Positions 19,531 to 28,627 of a stretch of DNA of 64,000 nt are shown here, piece by piece; the stretch's first letter is position 1; the number at the start of each line of letters is the position of its first letter. The translations under genes were made by a program, and so were the position numbers. Where the stretch lies: assembly GCF_019024325.1 (NCBI RefSeq), contig NZ_JAFNJS010000007.1:186001-250000 (forward strand). The letters are read 5' to 3'. Below the pieces are notes generated by a model, which was not told the origin of the DNA, made no database searches, and worked only from the letters and a program-made list of their open reading frames with translations. The stretch comes from Falsiroseomonas tokyonensis (GTDB taxonomy: Bacteria > Pseudomonadota > Alphaproteobacteria > Acetobacterales > Acetobacteraceae).

Positions 19531-20111
19531 TGGCCCATGCCCCCGCCCCCGAGAATGTCGCGCTGCTGGCGCGTTTCACCGCGGCGCTGGCTGCCCGCGG
19601 CATCGTGACGGAAGCGCAGATCGCGGAGCAGATCGAACGCACCGACCGCGCCGATCCGCGCATCGGCGCCGCCATGGTGGCCCGCGCCTGGACCGATGCC
19701 GACTACCACGCGCTGATGCTGCGCGATGGCAGCCAGGCCGCGGAGGCGATGGGCGTCTCCATGGCCGGCGCGCCGCCGCTTGGCGTGCTGGCGGATGCGC
19801 CGGGGCTGCATCACCTGGTGGTCTGCACCCTGTGCTCCTGCTACCCGCGCGCCGTGCTCGGCTATCCGCCGCATTGGTACAAATCCGCCGCCTATCGGGC
19901 GCGGGCCATCCGGGACCCGCGCGGCGTGCTGGCCGAATGGGGCACCAGCCTGCCGGAGGCGACGCAGATCCGCGTGGTCGACAGCACGGCCGATTATCGC
20001 TGGATGGTGCTGCCGATGCGCCCCGCCGGCACCGAGGGCTGGGATGCGGACCGCCTGGCTGGCCTCGTCACCCGCGACGTGCTGGTGGGCACGCGACTGC
20101 CCCTGGCCTGA
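19530..20111 (+). CDS. Nitrile hydratase alpha / thiocyanate hydrolase gamma chain
   Basis: The metal-binding chain of a nitrile hydratase-type enzyme, 193 residues. The claw motif VCTLCSCYPR (Cys99, Cys102, Ser103, Cys104) is the cobalt type (Thr rather than Ser after the first Cys); two cysteines should be oxidised to sulfenic and sulfinic acids. Nitrile hydratases convert nitriles to amides; thiocyanate hydrolase makes carbonyl sulfide and ammonia. The split beta partner favours the thiocyanate hydrolase or toyocamycin-type layout. No amidase or typical activator gene is adjacent. Confidence 0.92.
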   Translation: MAHAPAPENVALLARFTAALAARGIVTEAQIAEQIERTDRADPRIGAAMVARAWTDADYHALMLRDGSQAAEAMGVSMAGAPPLGVLADAPGLHHLVVCTLCSCYPRAVLGYPPHWYKSAAYRARAIRDPRGVLAEWGTSLPEATQIRVVDSTADYRWMVLPMRPAGTEGWDADRLAGLVTRDVLVGTRLPLA

Positions 20112-20128
20112 TCACGGCTGCGTCAGGC

Positions 20129-20149
20129 CCGGCGGCGCAACCGCGCCGG
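20129..20149 (+). terminator. Weak hairpin after the nitrile hydratase genes
   Basis: CCGGCG and CGCCGG flank a nine-base loop just after the alpha-chain stop. No T-run follows. It could slow transcription before doxX but may be chance in such GC-rich DNA. Confidence 0.25.
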
Positions 20150-20204
20150 CTGCGTTGCACGCGCAAGTGACGGCGCCAGCTGTGCCCGGCACGCAACCTT
20201 TGGG

Positions 20205-20624
20205 ATGTCGAGAATGCCGAGCGATGTGACCGCCCCCCTGCCCGCCAGCTGGGGCCCCCGTCTGTTGTCCGTCCTGCGCATCGTGGCCGGGCTGCTGTTC
20301 CTGGCGCATGGCACGCAGAAGCTGCTGGGCTTCCCGGCCTCCGCCGACGGTGGCGGCGGGCCGGAAATGATGAGCCTGTCCTGGTTCGCCGGCGTGATCG
20401 AGCTGGTGACCGGCGCGCTGATCACCCTCGGCCTCTTCACCCGCCCGGCCGCCTTCCTGGCCTCCGGCACCATGGCCTTCGCCTATTGGCTGGCGCATGC
20501 GCCGCGGGACTTCTACCCGGTGAACAATGGCGGCGACGCGGCCATCCTCTACTGCTTCGTCTTCCTCTACCTGGCCGCGGCGGGTGCCGGGCCCTGGAGC
20601 CTGGACGCCAGCCGCCGCGGCTGA
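20205..20624 (+). CDS. DoxX-family membrane protein
   Basis: A 139-residue protein with four hydrophobic segments. VLRIVAGLLFLAHGTQKLLGF at the N-terminus and WFAGVIELVTGALITLGLFTRPAAF in the second segment are the DoxX signature. Family members lie in respiratory or oxidative-stress contexts but the role is mostly unknown; the stand-alone gene gives no further clue. A start at 20214 is also possible. It converges on the GT29-like gene with 3 bases between. Confidence 0.87.
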   Translation: MSRMPSDVTAPLPASWGPRLLSVLRIVAGLLFLAHGTQKLLGFPASADGGGGPEMMSLSWFAGVIELVTGALITLGLFTRPAAFLASGTMAFAYWLAHAPRDFYPVNNGGDAAILYCFVFLYLAAAGAGPWSLDASRRG

Positions 20625-20627
20625 GCT

Positions 20628-21755
20628 TCAGCTGAAGGCCACGCCGAAATGCGGCGCGAGCACATGGGTGCAGAAGCCGCGCTCGAAGTTCGGGCGGTGA
20701 TGCAGGCCGGGGATCGCGGGGCGGGCGCGCCAGGCGCTGTGCGCGCCGCCGAAGAAGTCGAAGCCATGGGCGGCCACCGGCCGGCCGGCGAAGACCGCGA
20801 AGAAGATCAGCGCCCGCAAGCCCGTGGTGGCCGCTGAATAGGACAGCGAAACGCCGAGCCGCGCCAACTCATGCGGCAGCTGGCAGTGGCGGGCCGGCCG
20901 GCCCTCAATCAGGATCGGCGCCGGCGGGCCGGGATGGGCGCCGGCATAGAAGGCCAGCCAGGCGTCGCGAAAGCTGGGATGCCGCGCCGCCAATTCGCCG
21001 GCGATCCGGGATTTCAGCGCCTGCACGAAGAAGACGATGTCGGTGCGATGCCCCAGATCCGCCTCCAGCCCCGCCAGCATCGGGAAGTTGCAGCGCACGA
21101 GAAGCGGCATGGCATCCAGTGCCGCGCCCCGCCCCTGGCCCAGCAGGCTCGGCCCATTGCCGATGACGGCCACCGTCGAGGCCTGCGCGACCCTGGCGTG
21201 GAAGACGCCGGTGGCCGGATCCTGCTCCGCCTCGCTTCGGATCACGCGCACGGCCCTCTCCCGCAGGTCCTGGGCAAAAGCCTCGGGCTCCACCGGCAGC
21301 AGGGCCCGCCCGAGCCGCCCCGCGAAAAGCAGCGCCAGGCTGTCGCGCGCGATGGAGCGCGGCAGGGCCGCGAGCAGCCGCGCCACCAGATGCGTCTCCG
21401 GCGCGGGATCAGCGGCGGCCATCTGCAGATAGGCGAGCGCCGCGGCGGGGCTCTCCCGATGGCGCGCCAGATCCTCCCCCGCCAGCCGGCGGGCAGCGGG
21501 CGCATCGCCCTCCCGCTGCCGGATCTCGATCAGCGCGGCGCGGGCCACCGCATCTTCGGGTGCCTCCCGGCAGAGATCCTCCAGCACCCCGGCGGCCAAA
21601 GCAGGCTCCAGCTGATGGGCGGTCGTCAGCAGGTCGATGCGGCCGGGCTGCGGGCCGGCGGCCAGATAGGCGGCGCGCAGCAGGGGGCCGCGCTCGGCCG
21701 GCTTTGCCGCGCGCAGCCGCGCCCGCAGATCCTGGCCGCCCGCTGCCTCCGCCAC
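20628..21755 (-). CDS. Glycosyltransferase family 29 (sialyltransferase-like) protein
   Basis: A 375-residue protein whose C-terminal half resembles GT29: VAVIGNGPSLLGQGRG is the nucleotide-sugar (L-sialyl-motif-like) block, followed by LVRCNFP, and GLRALIFFAVFAGRPVAAHGFDFFGG near the end. The first 150 or so residues are helical and alanine-rich, TPR-like. GTG at 21755 is chosen for its GGGAGAGAGGC ribosome site; a longer reading would run antisense through the ROK gene. The acceptor is unknown. A palindrome separates it from the divergent ROK gene. Confidence 0.72.
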   Translation of the reverse strand: MAEAAGGQDLRARLRAAKPAERGPLLRAAYLAAGPQPGRIDLLTTAHQLEPALAAGVLEDLCREAPEDAVARAALIEIRQREGDAPAARRLAGEDLARHRESPAAALAYLQMAAADPAPETHLVARLLAALPRSIARDSLALLFAGRLGRALLPVEPEAFAQDLRERAVRVIRSEAEQDPATGVFHARVAQASTVAVIGNGPSLLGQGRGAALDAMPLLVRCNFPMLAGLEADLGHRTDIVFFVQALKSRIAGELAARHPSFRDAWLAFYAGAHPGPPAPILIEGRPARHCQLPHELARLGVSLSYSAATTGLRALIFFAVFAGRPVAAHGFDFFGGAHSAWRARPAIPGLHHRPNFERGFCTHVLAPHFGVAFS

Positions 21756-21824
21756 GCCTCTCTCCCTTGCCCGCGCGGCAGCATAGGCCGGGGCGGCTTG
21801 ACGCCAAGCGCGGCTGGCCGCAGC

Positions 21825-21845
21825 ATTCTTGCACAGAGCAAGAAT
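21825..21845. promoter_or_regulatory. Operator-like palindrome between GT29 and ROK genes
   Basis: ATTCTTGC-ACAGA-GCAAGAAT is a perfect 8+5+8 inverted repeat, AT-rich within very GC-rich DNA, centred 38 bases before the ROK start and 80 bases before the GT29-like start. Position and symmetry fit the operator of the neighbouring ROK regulator, controlling both divergent genes. Confidence 0.65.
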
Positions 21846-21872
21846 GACTAGGTTTACGACCTGGGGGAAGAC

Positions 21873-23045
21873 GTGCAGGACCCACCGCGGACGCGCCGGC
21901 AGACCCGCGCTTCCATCCTCTCCCGGCTGCTGGCGACGACCGAGGGGCTGCACCGCCCGCGCCTCGCCGCCGCCTGCCGCCTGACCGAGGGCAGCATCTC
22001 CCGCATCCTGGCGGAGCTGCGCGCCGAGGGGCTGGTGCAGGAGCCGCGGCGGCCGACGCCCTATCCGGGCGGCCCCTCCTCCATCGTCACGCTGAACCCG
22101 GCGCTGCGCGTCGCCGCGCTGGAATTCGCCAATGACCGGCTGGGCTTCGGCATCGCCAACCTGCTGGGCGAGGTCGATACCGCCACCCGCCTGCCGCTGC
22201 CCGCCGGCGCCAGCGCGGCGCAGGTGGCGGCGGCGGTGGCGGAGGCGGTGGACAGCCTGGCGGGCTGGTGCGCGGGCCATGGCCTGGCGCCGCGGCAGCT
22301 CGCCGTCTCCATCCCCGGCTACCGGCCGGGCGGGTCCAACCCGATCCTGGCCGTGGATGCCGCGGCGCTGCGGACGCGGCTGCTTCAGGCCTTTCCAGGC
22401 GTTCCTCTTGCCCTGTGCAACACCGCCACGGCCCAGGCCGCGATCCATCTGCAGGGGCCGGGCAGCGCCATCACCGACCGGCATCTGTTTCTTTATCTCG
22501 GCCATGGCGTCGGCGCCGCCTGGGTGGATCCGGTGGAGGCCGGTCAGCCGATCCGAGCGGTGGAACTCGGCCATGCCGTGGTCGATCCCGAAGGCCCCGC
22601 CTGCCGCTGCGGCCATCGCGGCTGCCTGGAGGCGCATGCCTCCACCGCAGCGCTGGCCAGCATCGCCGAGGTGGAGGAAGCCGCGCTGGTCGCCGCCGGC
22701 CCCGGCTGGCCCGCCTTGACCCGCATGACCGCCCGCCGGCAGCAGGCGTTGCGCCGCGTGCTGCGCCAGACCGGCATCGCGCTGGGCAATGCGCTGAACG
22801 CCGCGGGCCCCGCACGGCTTGCGGTCTGCGGCTGGCCGGCGGCGCTGCCGCCCGATCTGCGCACGGCGCTGGAACAGGGGGTGGATGCCAGCCTCTTCGG
22901 CGGCTTCGCCGATCGCGTCGCCTTCCTGCAGCCGGCCATGGGGCAGGAACCGGCGGCGGCGCTGGCCCATGCGGTGCACGTCCTGCTGCGCATGGGCGGC
23001 CTGCCGCCCAACGAGGAGATGCCGGCCGCAGCGCCGGCCGCTTGA
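21873..23045 (+). CDS. ROK-family transcriptional regulator
   Basis: A 390-residue repressor of the NagC/XylR type: N-terminal winged helix (RLAAACRLTEGSISRILAEL) and a ROK sugar-kinase-like domain with the zinc motif CRCGHRGCLEAHAS. The phosphate loop of active kinases is not evident, as expected for a regulator. Start is GTG with GGGGGAAGAC before it. The ligand is probably a sugar or its phosphate. The solute-binding protein gene follows 22 bases downstream, and the palindrome at 21825-21845 is a likely self-operator. Confidence 0.9.
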   Translation: MQDPPRTRRQTRASILSRLLATTEGLHRPRLAAACRLTEGSISRILAELRAEGLVQEPRRPTPYPGGPSSIVTLNPALRVAALEFANDRLGFGIANLLGEVDTATRLPLPAGASAAQVAAAVAEAVDSLAGWCAGHGLAPRQLAVSIPGYRPGGSNPILAVDAAALRTRLLQAFPGVPLALCNTATAQAAIHLQGPGSAITDRHLFLYLGHGVGAAWVDPVEAGQPIRAVELGHAVVDPEGPACRCGHRGCLEAHASTAALASIAEVEEAALVAAGPGWPALTRMTARRQQALRRVLRQTGIALGNALNAAGPARLAVCGWPAALPPDLRTALEQGVDASLFGGFADRVAFLQPAMGQEPAAALAHAVHVLLRMGGLPPNEEMPAAAPAA

Positions 23046-23067
23046 GAAAACCAGGGGAGAAACGAGG

Positions 23068-24627
23068 ATGCGTCGCGGAACGGGTTGGATGCTGGCCTTG
23101 CTGGCCTCGGTGGCGCTGGCGCTGCCGGCGGGGGCGCAAAGCGTGCTGCGGGTGAAGCCGTCCTCCGATGTTCGGGTGATGGACCCGCATCTCGGCTCCG
23201 ACAGCATGGCCCGCAACATGGGCTACATGGTCTATGATACGCTGTTTGCCGTGGATGCCGATCTGCGGGTGCGGCCGCAGATGGTGGAAAGCTGGACCAG
23301 CGAGGAAGCCGGCCGCGTCTGGCGCTTCCGCCTGCGCGAAGGCCTGGTCTTCCACGATGGCGCGCCGGTGACCTCGGCCGATGTCGTCGCCTCCCTGCGG
23401 CGCTGGGCGCAGAATGACGGGCTCGGCCAGCAGCTGATCGCCCGCGGCGCGGTTTTCGAGGCCGCCTCCCCGCGCGACTTCTCCCTGACCCTGAACACCC
23501 CCTGGGGCATGGTGCTGGAGGCGCTGGGCAAGCCCGGCGCGCCGGTGCCCTTCATCATGCCCGAACGCCTGGCGCAGACGCCGGCCAGCCGCGCCGTGAC
23601 GGAGACGATCGGCAGCGGCCCCTTCCGCTTTGTCGCCAGCGAATGGCGCGCCGGCGACCGCCTCGTCTTCGCCCGCCATGCCGGCTACCAGCCGCGCGCC
23701 GAGGCGCCCAGCGGCCTGGCCGGCAGCAAGACGCCGCGCTTCGACCGCGTGGAATGGATGATCCTGCCGGACCAGCAGACCGCACTCGATGCGCTGCGCC
23801 AGGGCATGATCGATATCGCGGAGGATATCCCGGCCGACCTGCTGGCCGTGCTGCGCCGCGACCGCAACATCGTCATCGCCAATCAGGATTCGCTGGGCGT
23901 GGCGCAGCAGATCCGGCTGAACACCACCCAGCCGCCCTTCGACAATCCCCTGCTGCGCCGGGCGCTGCTGGAGGCGGTGGACGGGCGGGAATTTCTCGCC
24001 GCCGTCACCACGGACCCCAGCCAGGGCCGCGTCTGCAACAGCTGGTATGCCTGCTCCTCCCCCTGGCATACCGAGGCTGGCTGGCCGCGGCCCAACCTGG
24101 AACGCGCGCGCCAGCTGGTCCGCGACAGCGGCTATGACGGCACGCCGGCCGTGCTGCTGAACGCCGCCGAGAACACGAACATCAACGCCTTCACCCTGGT
24201 CGCCGACCAGCTTCTGCGCAGCATCGGCATCCGCACCGATGTGCAGGCCATGGACTGGGCGACGGTGGTGGCCCGCCGGCAGAGCCGCGAGCCGGTGGGC
24301 CGCGGCGGCTGGAGCATCTTCATCTCCGGCCCCGGCGGGCTCGACATGATGGAGCCGGTCAGCCATCTCGGCCTGCGCTCGAACTGCGAGCGCGCCTGGT
24401 TCGGCTGGCCCTGCGATGCCGAGATCGAGCGCCTGCGCGCCGCCTTCGCCGATGGCCAGGACGAGGCCGCGAAGCGCGAGATCGCGGCACGGATCCAGGC
24501 CCGCGCGCTGGAGACGGTGCCCTATGTGCCGATCGGGGTGCAGTACCAGCTGCGCGCCCATCGCGCGAACCTGGACGGCCTGCTGAGCCCGCCGGCGCCG
24601 GTCTATTGGAACGTGCAGCGACGGTGA
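23068..24627 (+). CDS. ABC transporter substrate-binding protein, family 5
   Basis: A 519-residue periplasmic binding protein of the DppA/OppA/NikA class: signal peptide of about 23 residues, then VKPSSDVRVMDPHLGSDSM, the family signature WRFRLREGLVFHDGAPVTSADVVASLRRW and a two-lobe fold with a C-terminal YVPIGVQYQLRAHR. It follows the ROK regulator with AACGAGG before the ATG; no permease or ATPase genes are adjacent, so it must share a transporter encoded elsewhere. Confidence 0.88.
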   Translation: MRRGTGWMLALLASVALALPAGAQSVLRVKPSSDVRVMDPHLGSDSMARNMGYMVYDTLFAVDADLRVRPQMVESWTSEEAGRVWRFRLREGLVFHDGAPVTSADVVASLRRWAQNDGLGQQLIARGAVFEAASPRDFSLTLNTPWGMVLEALGKPGAPVPFIMPERLAQTPASRAVTETIGSGPFRFVASEWRAGDRLVFARHAGYQPRAEAPSGLAGSKTPRFDRVEWMILPDQQTALDALRQGMIDIAEDIPADLLAVLRRDRNIVIANQDSLGVAQQIRLNTTQPPFDNPLLRRALLEAVDGREFLAAVTTDPSQGRVCNSWYACSSPWHTEAGWPRPNLERARQLVRDSGYDGTPAVLLNAAENTNINAFTLVADQLLRSIGIRTDVQAMDWATVVARRQSREPVGRGGWSIFISGPGGLDMMEPVSHLGLRSNCERAWFGWPCDAEIERLRAAFADGQDEAAKREIAARIQARALETVPYVPIGVQYQLRAHRANLDGLLSPPAPVYWNVQRR

Positions 24628-24640
24628 GAAGGGTGGGGCC

Positions 24641-25342
24641 CTACTCGGCCTCCCCGAAGCGGTAGCCGACGCCCGGCTCGGTGCGGATCAGCCGGCCCAG
24701 CGGGCCAAGCTTCTGGCGCAGATGGCCGATATAGACGCGGAGATATTGCGCCTCCTCCGCCTGGGCGGGGCCCCAGACGGCGGTCAGCAGCTGCCGCTGG
24801 GTCATCACCCGCCCCTCCCCGCCGCGCACCAGCGCGGCCAGCAGGTCCCATTCGCGGGGCGTCAGCTTCAGCGGCTCGGCGCTTTCGATGCGGGCGAGGC
24901 GGCGCGGGAAATCCACCTCCAGCCCGCCGATCCGGACCACCGCCTCCGGGGCCTCGGCCGCCGTCCCGCCCCCCCGGCGCAGCGCGGCGCGGATGCGGGC
25001 CAGCAGCTCGCCCAGCGCAAAGGGCTTTTCGACATAGTCATCCGCCCCGGCATCCAGGGCGGCGACCTTCTCCACCTCCGCATCTCGGGCCGAGAGCACG
25101 ATGATCGGCGCCGGGCAGAAGCTGCGCAGACGCGGGATGGTGGCCTTGCCGTCGCCATCCGGCAGGCCGAGGTCGAGCAGCACGAGCGCCGGCGCGCGTT
25201 CCGCCGCCAGGCGCAGCCCCTCCGCCGCGGTCTCCGCGCGCAGCGGCGCATAGCCCGCGGCCTCCAGCGCCGGCGTCAGGAAGCGGTGGATCTGCTTCTC
25301 GTCATCCACCACCAGGATGCGTGGCGGGGTGATGTCGCTCAT
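24641..25342 (-). CDS. kdpE: KDP operon response regulator
   Basis: KdpE is the OmpR/PhoB-type regulator that turns on kdpFABC when K+ is short. The 233-residue product has a receiver domain with acidic pocket VVDDEKQ and phospho-acceptor Asp57 (LLDLGLPDGDG), and a C-terminal winged helix (LTPREWDLLAALVRGGEGRVMTQRQLL). It overlaps kdpD by 4 bases and converges on the binding-protein gene. Confidence 0.96.
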   Translation of the reverse strand: MSDITPPRILVVDDEKQIHRFLTPALEAAGYAPLRAETAAEGLRLAAERAPALVLLDLGLPDGDGKATIPRLRSFCPAPIIVLSARDAEVEKVAALDAGADDYVEKPFALGELLARIRAALRRGGGTAAEAPEAVVRIGGLEVDFPRRLARIESAEPLKLTPREWDLLAALVRGGEGRVMTQRQLLTAVWGPAQAEEAQYLRVYIGHLRQKLGPLGRLIRTEPGVGYRFGEAE

Positions 25343-27999
25343 GCGCCGGGGAACCTCACCACCATCCGCGTGCCGCGCCCCTCCGCCGTCACCGGGCTTT
25401 CCGCCAAGATGCGCCCGCCCATGGCATGCACCAGGCCACGGCAGATGGCGAGGCCGAGGCCGCTGCCGGCGGCCACGCGATCCGTGCGGGTGGCGCGGAA
25501 GAAGGGATCGAAGACGCGCTGCAGATCCTCCCGCTTGATGCCCGGCCCATCATCCTCCACCACGATGGCGGCTTCCGGCCCCTCCCGCGCCAGGCGCAGC
25601 GTCACGCTGCCCTCGGGGCCAGCGAATTTCAGCGCATTGTCCAGCAGGTTCGCCAGCACCTGATCAAGCAGCGCGGGATCCAGCCGCGGCACCGCCGGAC
25701 GCACCCCGAGGTCGAGTGCCACCGGCCGGCCATGCGCGCGGGTGGCGCGGGCGGCCGCGGTCTCCGCGGCCTCCGCCAGGTCCACCATCTCCCGCCGCGG
25801 CGTGACCTGGTGGTTCTCGATGCGCACCATGTCGAGGATATTGGCGATCCAGCGCGACAGCCGCTCGGTCTCCTCCTCCGCGGCCGCCAGCAGGTCGGCG
25901 CGGGTCGCCTCGGACAGCGCGGCGCCGGAGGTGCGCAGCGTGGCGATGGCGCCGCGGATGGAGGTGAGCGGCGTCTTCAGGTCGTGGCCGAGCGAGGTCA
26001 GCAGCGCGGTGCGCAGCGCCTCGGTCTCCGCTCGCGCCTCGCCCCGCGCACGCTCCTCCATCAGCTCGGCGCGTTCCAGCGCGACCGCGGCCTGGTCCAG
26101 CAGCGCATCCAGCGCGCGGTCGGCCTCCCCATCCAGCGGGCTGCCGCCCGGCGGCGCGCGCAGGCCGAGCAGCCCGGCCAGGCCGCGCGCCGTGCGCATC
26201 GGGCGGAACTGCCAGGCGGCGGCGGGCAGGGTATCCGTGCCGCGCCCCGCCGCGCGGCGATGGGTCGCGGCCCAGCGCGCGGCGGCCATGCTCGCCTCAT
26301 CCGGCTCGGCATCGACCGGGGTGGCGGCGCGGACCACCGGTTCCGGCACCGTCTCACCGGGCAGGGGCGGCAGCAGCAGCAGCACGCAGGCGGGCGCGCC
26401 GGCGATGCGGGAGGCTTCCTCTGCCACCGCCTGCACCAGATCGCCCTTGTCGCCGGCGGCGCCGAGGCGGCGGCTGAGCTCCACCAGGCGGCGCAGGCCC
26501 AGCATGCGGGCGCGCGCCGCCCGCACGGACCGCCCGAGCCCGCCGGTGGTGCCGGCCAGCAGCAGCGCGACGAGGGCGAAGACCACCACGCCCACCACAT
26601 CCTGCGGCCCGGCGATGGTCAGCGTGTAGCGCGGCGGCAGAAACAGGAAGTTCCAGCACAGGAAGGACAGCGCCGCGGCCAGCGCGCCCTGCACCGGCCC
26701 GAAGGCCACCGCGGCGGCGACGATGGGCACCAGGTAGATCATGCCCAGCGCGCCTTCGGGCACCACGCCGTCGAAGCCCAGCCCCACCAGCGTGGTCAGC
26801 GCCACCAGAAGCGGCGTCGCCGCCCAGCCGGTCCAGGCGGGCAGCGCCCGGTGTTCCGGCGGCGGAGGCCGGGGCGCGGCGGCGGGCTCCGGCACCAGAT
26901 GCAGGGTGAAATCGCCCGCGCGGCGCAGCAGCACCGCCGAAAGCGTCCGCCCGGTCAGCCGCCGCCACCAGCCCGGCCGGCCGCGGCCGATGACGAGATG
27001 CGTCGCATTACGCGCCCGCGCCTGCCGCAGGATGGCGGTGGGCAGGTCGGCGGCGGCCAGCGTCTCCGTCTCCGCGCCCAGGCGTTCGGCGAGGCGCAGC
27101 GCCGGGCCGGGATCGCCGCCCGGATCGGCGGTCGGCTGTTCGATATGCAGCGCCAGCAGCGGCGCCTTCAGCGCATCCGCCACGCGCCGTGCCTCCCGCA
27201 CCACCGTCTCGGCGGAGGGATCGGCGCCGATCAGCGCCATGACGCGATCGCCGGCGGGCCAGGGGCCGGCAATGGCATTGGCCCGCATATAGCCGGTGAC
27301 ATCGGCATCCACGCGGTCCGCCGTGCGGCGCAGCGCCATTTCGCGCAGCGCGGCCAGGTTGCCTTCCCGGAAAAAGCCCTGCAGCGCGCGGCTCGCCTGG
27401 TCCGGCCGGTAGATGCGGCCCTGGCGCATGCGCTCGATCAGCTCGGCGGGCGGGATGTCGATCAGCTCCACCGCATCGGCCTCGGCCAGCACGCGGTCGG
27501 GCACCGTCTCCGCCACGCGCACGCCGGTGATGCGGGCCACGGCCTCGCTGAGGCTTTCCAGGTGCTGGACGTTCATCGTGGTCCAGACCTCGATGCCCGC
27601 CTCGCGCAGCTCCTCCACATCCTGCCAGCGCTTCGGATGGCGGCTGCCGGGGGCGTTGCTGTGGGCCAGCTCGTCCAGCAGCAGGATCCGCGGATGGCGG
27701 GCCAGCGCGGCGTCCAGGTCGAACTCCTCCAGCGCCTGGCCGCGATAGGCGATGCGGGCGCGCGGCAGGATCGGCAGCGCGCCGATCGCGGCCTGGGTTT
27801 CCGCCCGGCCATGCGTCTCCACGATGCCGACCAGCACATCGGCGCCGCCGGCCAGGCGCCGGCGCGCCTCGGCCAGCATCTCCATGGTCTTGCCGACGCC
27901 GGGGGCGGCGCCGAGGAAGACCTTCAGCCGGCCTCGCCCCTCCCGCCGCGCCATGGCGAGCAGGGCCTCGGGATCGGGGCGGGCGGGTTCATCGGGCAT
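25339..27999 (-). CDS. kdpD: Osmosensitive K+ channel sensor kinase
   Basis: KdpD senses K+ limitation and phosphorylates KdpE. The 886-residue chain has the KdpD N-terminal domain with a Walker A motif (FLGAAPGVGKTMEML) and DELAHSNAPGSRHPKRWQDV, a USP-like domain, four membrane segments near 400-500, a GAF-like region, and the kinase core with phospho-accepting histidine in LLTSLGHDLKTPLTSIRG plus N, G1 and G2 boxes (NLLDNALKF, DDGPGI, GSGLGLAI). Full length for the family. It lies 37 bases after kdpC. Confidence 0.97.
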   Translation of the reverse strand: MPDEPARPDPEALLAMARREGRGRLKVFLGAAPGVGKTMEMLAEARRRLAGGADVLVGIVETHGRAETQAAIGALPILPRARIAYRGQALEEFDLDAALARHPRILLLDELAHSNAPGSRHPKRWQDVEELREAGIEVWTTMNVQHLESLSEAVARITGVRVAETVPDRVLAEADAVELIDIPPAELIERMRQGRIYRPDQASRALQGFFREGNLAALREMALRRTADRVDADVTGYMRANAIAGPWPAGDRVMALIGADPSAETVVREARRVADALKAPLLALHIEQPTADPGGDPGPALRLAERLGAETETLAAADLPTAILRQARARNATHLVIGRGRPGWWRRLTGRTLSAVLLRRAGDFTLHLVPEPAAAPRPPPPEHRALPAWTGWAATPLLVALTTLVGLGFDGVVPEGALGMIYLVPIVAAAVAFGPVQGALAAALSFLCWNFLFLPPRYTLTIAGPQDVVGVVVFALVALLLAGTTGGLGRSVRAARARMLGLRRLVELSRRLGAAGDKGDLVQAVAEEASRIAGAPACVLLLLPPLPGETVPEPVVRAATPVDAEPDEASMAAARWAATHRRAAGRGTDTLPAAAWQFRPMRTARGLAGLLGLRAPPGGSPLDGEADRALDALLDQAAVALERAELMEERARGEARAETEALRTALLTSLGHDLKTPLTSIRGAIATLRTSGAALSEATRADLLAAAEEETERLSRWIANILDMVRIENHQVTPRREMVDLAEAAETAAARATRAHGRPVALDLGVRPAVPRLDPALLDQVLANLLDNALKFAGPEGSVTLRLAREGPEAAIVVEDDGPGIKREDLQRVFDPFFRATRTDRVAAGSGLGLAICRGLVHAMGGRILAESPVTAEGRGTRMVVRFPGA

Positions 28000-28036
28000 G
28001 GTCGGAGGCTAGCAGATCGGCGCGCCTGCGGCGCGC

Positions 28037-28624
28037 TCAGCGCAGCGCATCGAGGGCGAGGTTCAGGCGCAGGACATTGACCCGCGGCTCCCCGAACAGG
28101 CCGAGTTCGCGGCCTTCCGTATGCTGCGCGACCAGCGCGGCCAGGCGGGCTTCCGGCAGGCCGCGGGCCTCCGCCACGCGCGGAATCTGGCGTGCCGCAT
28201 TCTCGGCGCTGATATGCGGATCGAGGCCGGAGCCGGAGGCCGTGGCGGCATCGGCGGGGACGGCGACGCCGCCATAGGCGGCCACGCGCTGCCGCACCGC
28301 CTCCAGCAGCGCCGCGGAGCTCGGGCCGAGCTGGGAGGCGGCGGAGGCGGCGGCGTTGTAGGGCGCCGCGCGCGTGCTGCCGGCATTCGCGGGGTCAGGT
28401 TCGGTCGTCGCCGAGGGACGTGGGTGGAAGTAGCGCGCGCTGGCAAAATCCTGGCCGAGCAAGGCGGAGCCGATCACGCGACCGTCGCGCGCGATCAGGC
28501 TGCCGCCCGCCTGGCTGGGGAAGATCACGCCGGCGACCCCGGTGAAGGCCAGCGGCACGGCCAGGCCGAGCAGCAGGGTGAACAGCACGACCACCGCGAT
28601 GGCCGGGCGAAGGATGGCGTTCAT
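28037..28624 (-). CDS. kdpC: Potassium-transporting ATPase subunit C
   Basis: KdpC is the single-pass subunit that raises the affinity of KdpFABC for ATP and K+. The 195-residue product has one N-terminal membrane segment and the conserved GSALLGQDFASARYFHPRPS, SGSGLDPHIS and QIPRVAEARG stretches. It lies 3 bases after kdpB. Confidence 0.97.
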   Translation of the reverse strand: MNAILRPAIAVVVLFTLLLGLAVPLAFTGVAGVIFPSQAGGSLIARDGRVIGSALLGQDFASARYFHPRPSATTEPDPANAGSTRAAPYNAAASAASQLGPSSAALLEAVRQRVAAYGGVAVPADAATASGSGLDPHISAENAARQIPRVAEARGLPEARLAALVAQHTEGRELGLFGEPRVNVLRLNLALDALR

Positions 28625-28627
28625 GGT

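Noticed and set aside
20205-20624. DoxD/DoxA-type thiosulfate:quinone oxidoreductase
   Set aside because: The protein is a generic short DoxX with no DoxA partner or sulfur genes nearby.
20628-23219. An 863-codon reading of the GT29-like gene
   Set aside because: The upstream two thirds are antisense to the ROK regulator and have no recognisable domain; GTG at 21755 with a good ribosome site gives a sensible protein.
25426-28080. An 884-codon open frame on the plus strand opposite kdpD
   Set aside because: It is rich in Arg, Gln, His and Gly with no domain, and lies wholly antisense to a full-length, motif-complete kdpD. Such long antisense frames are normal in very GC-rich genes.
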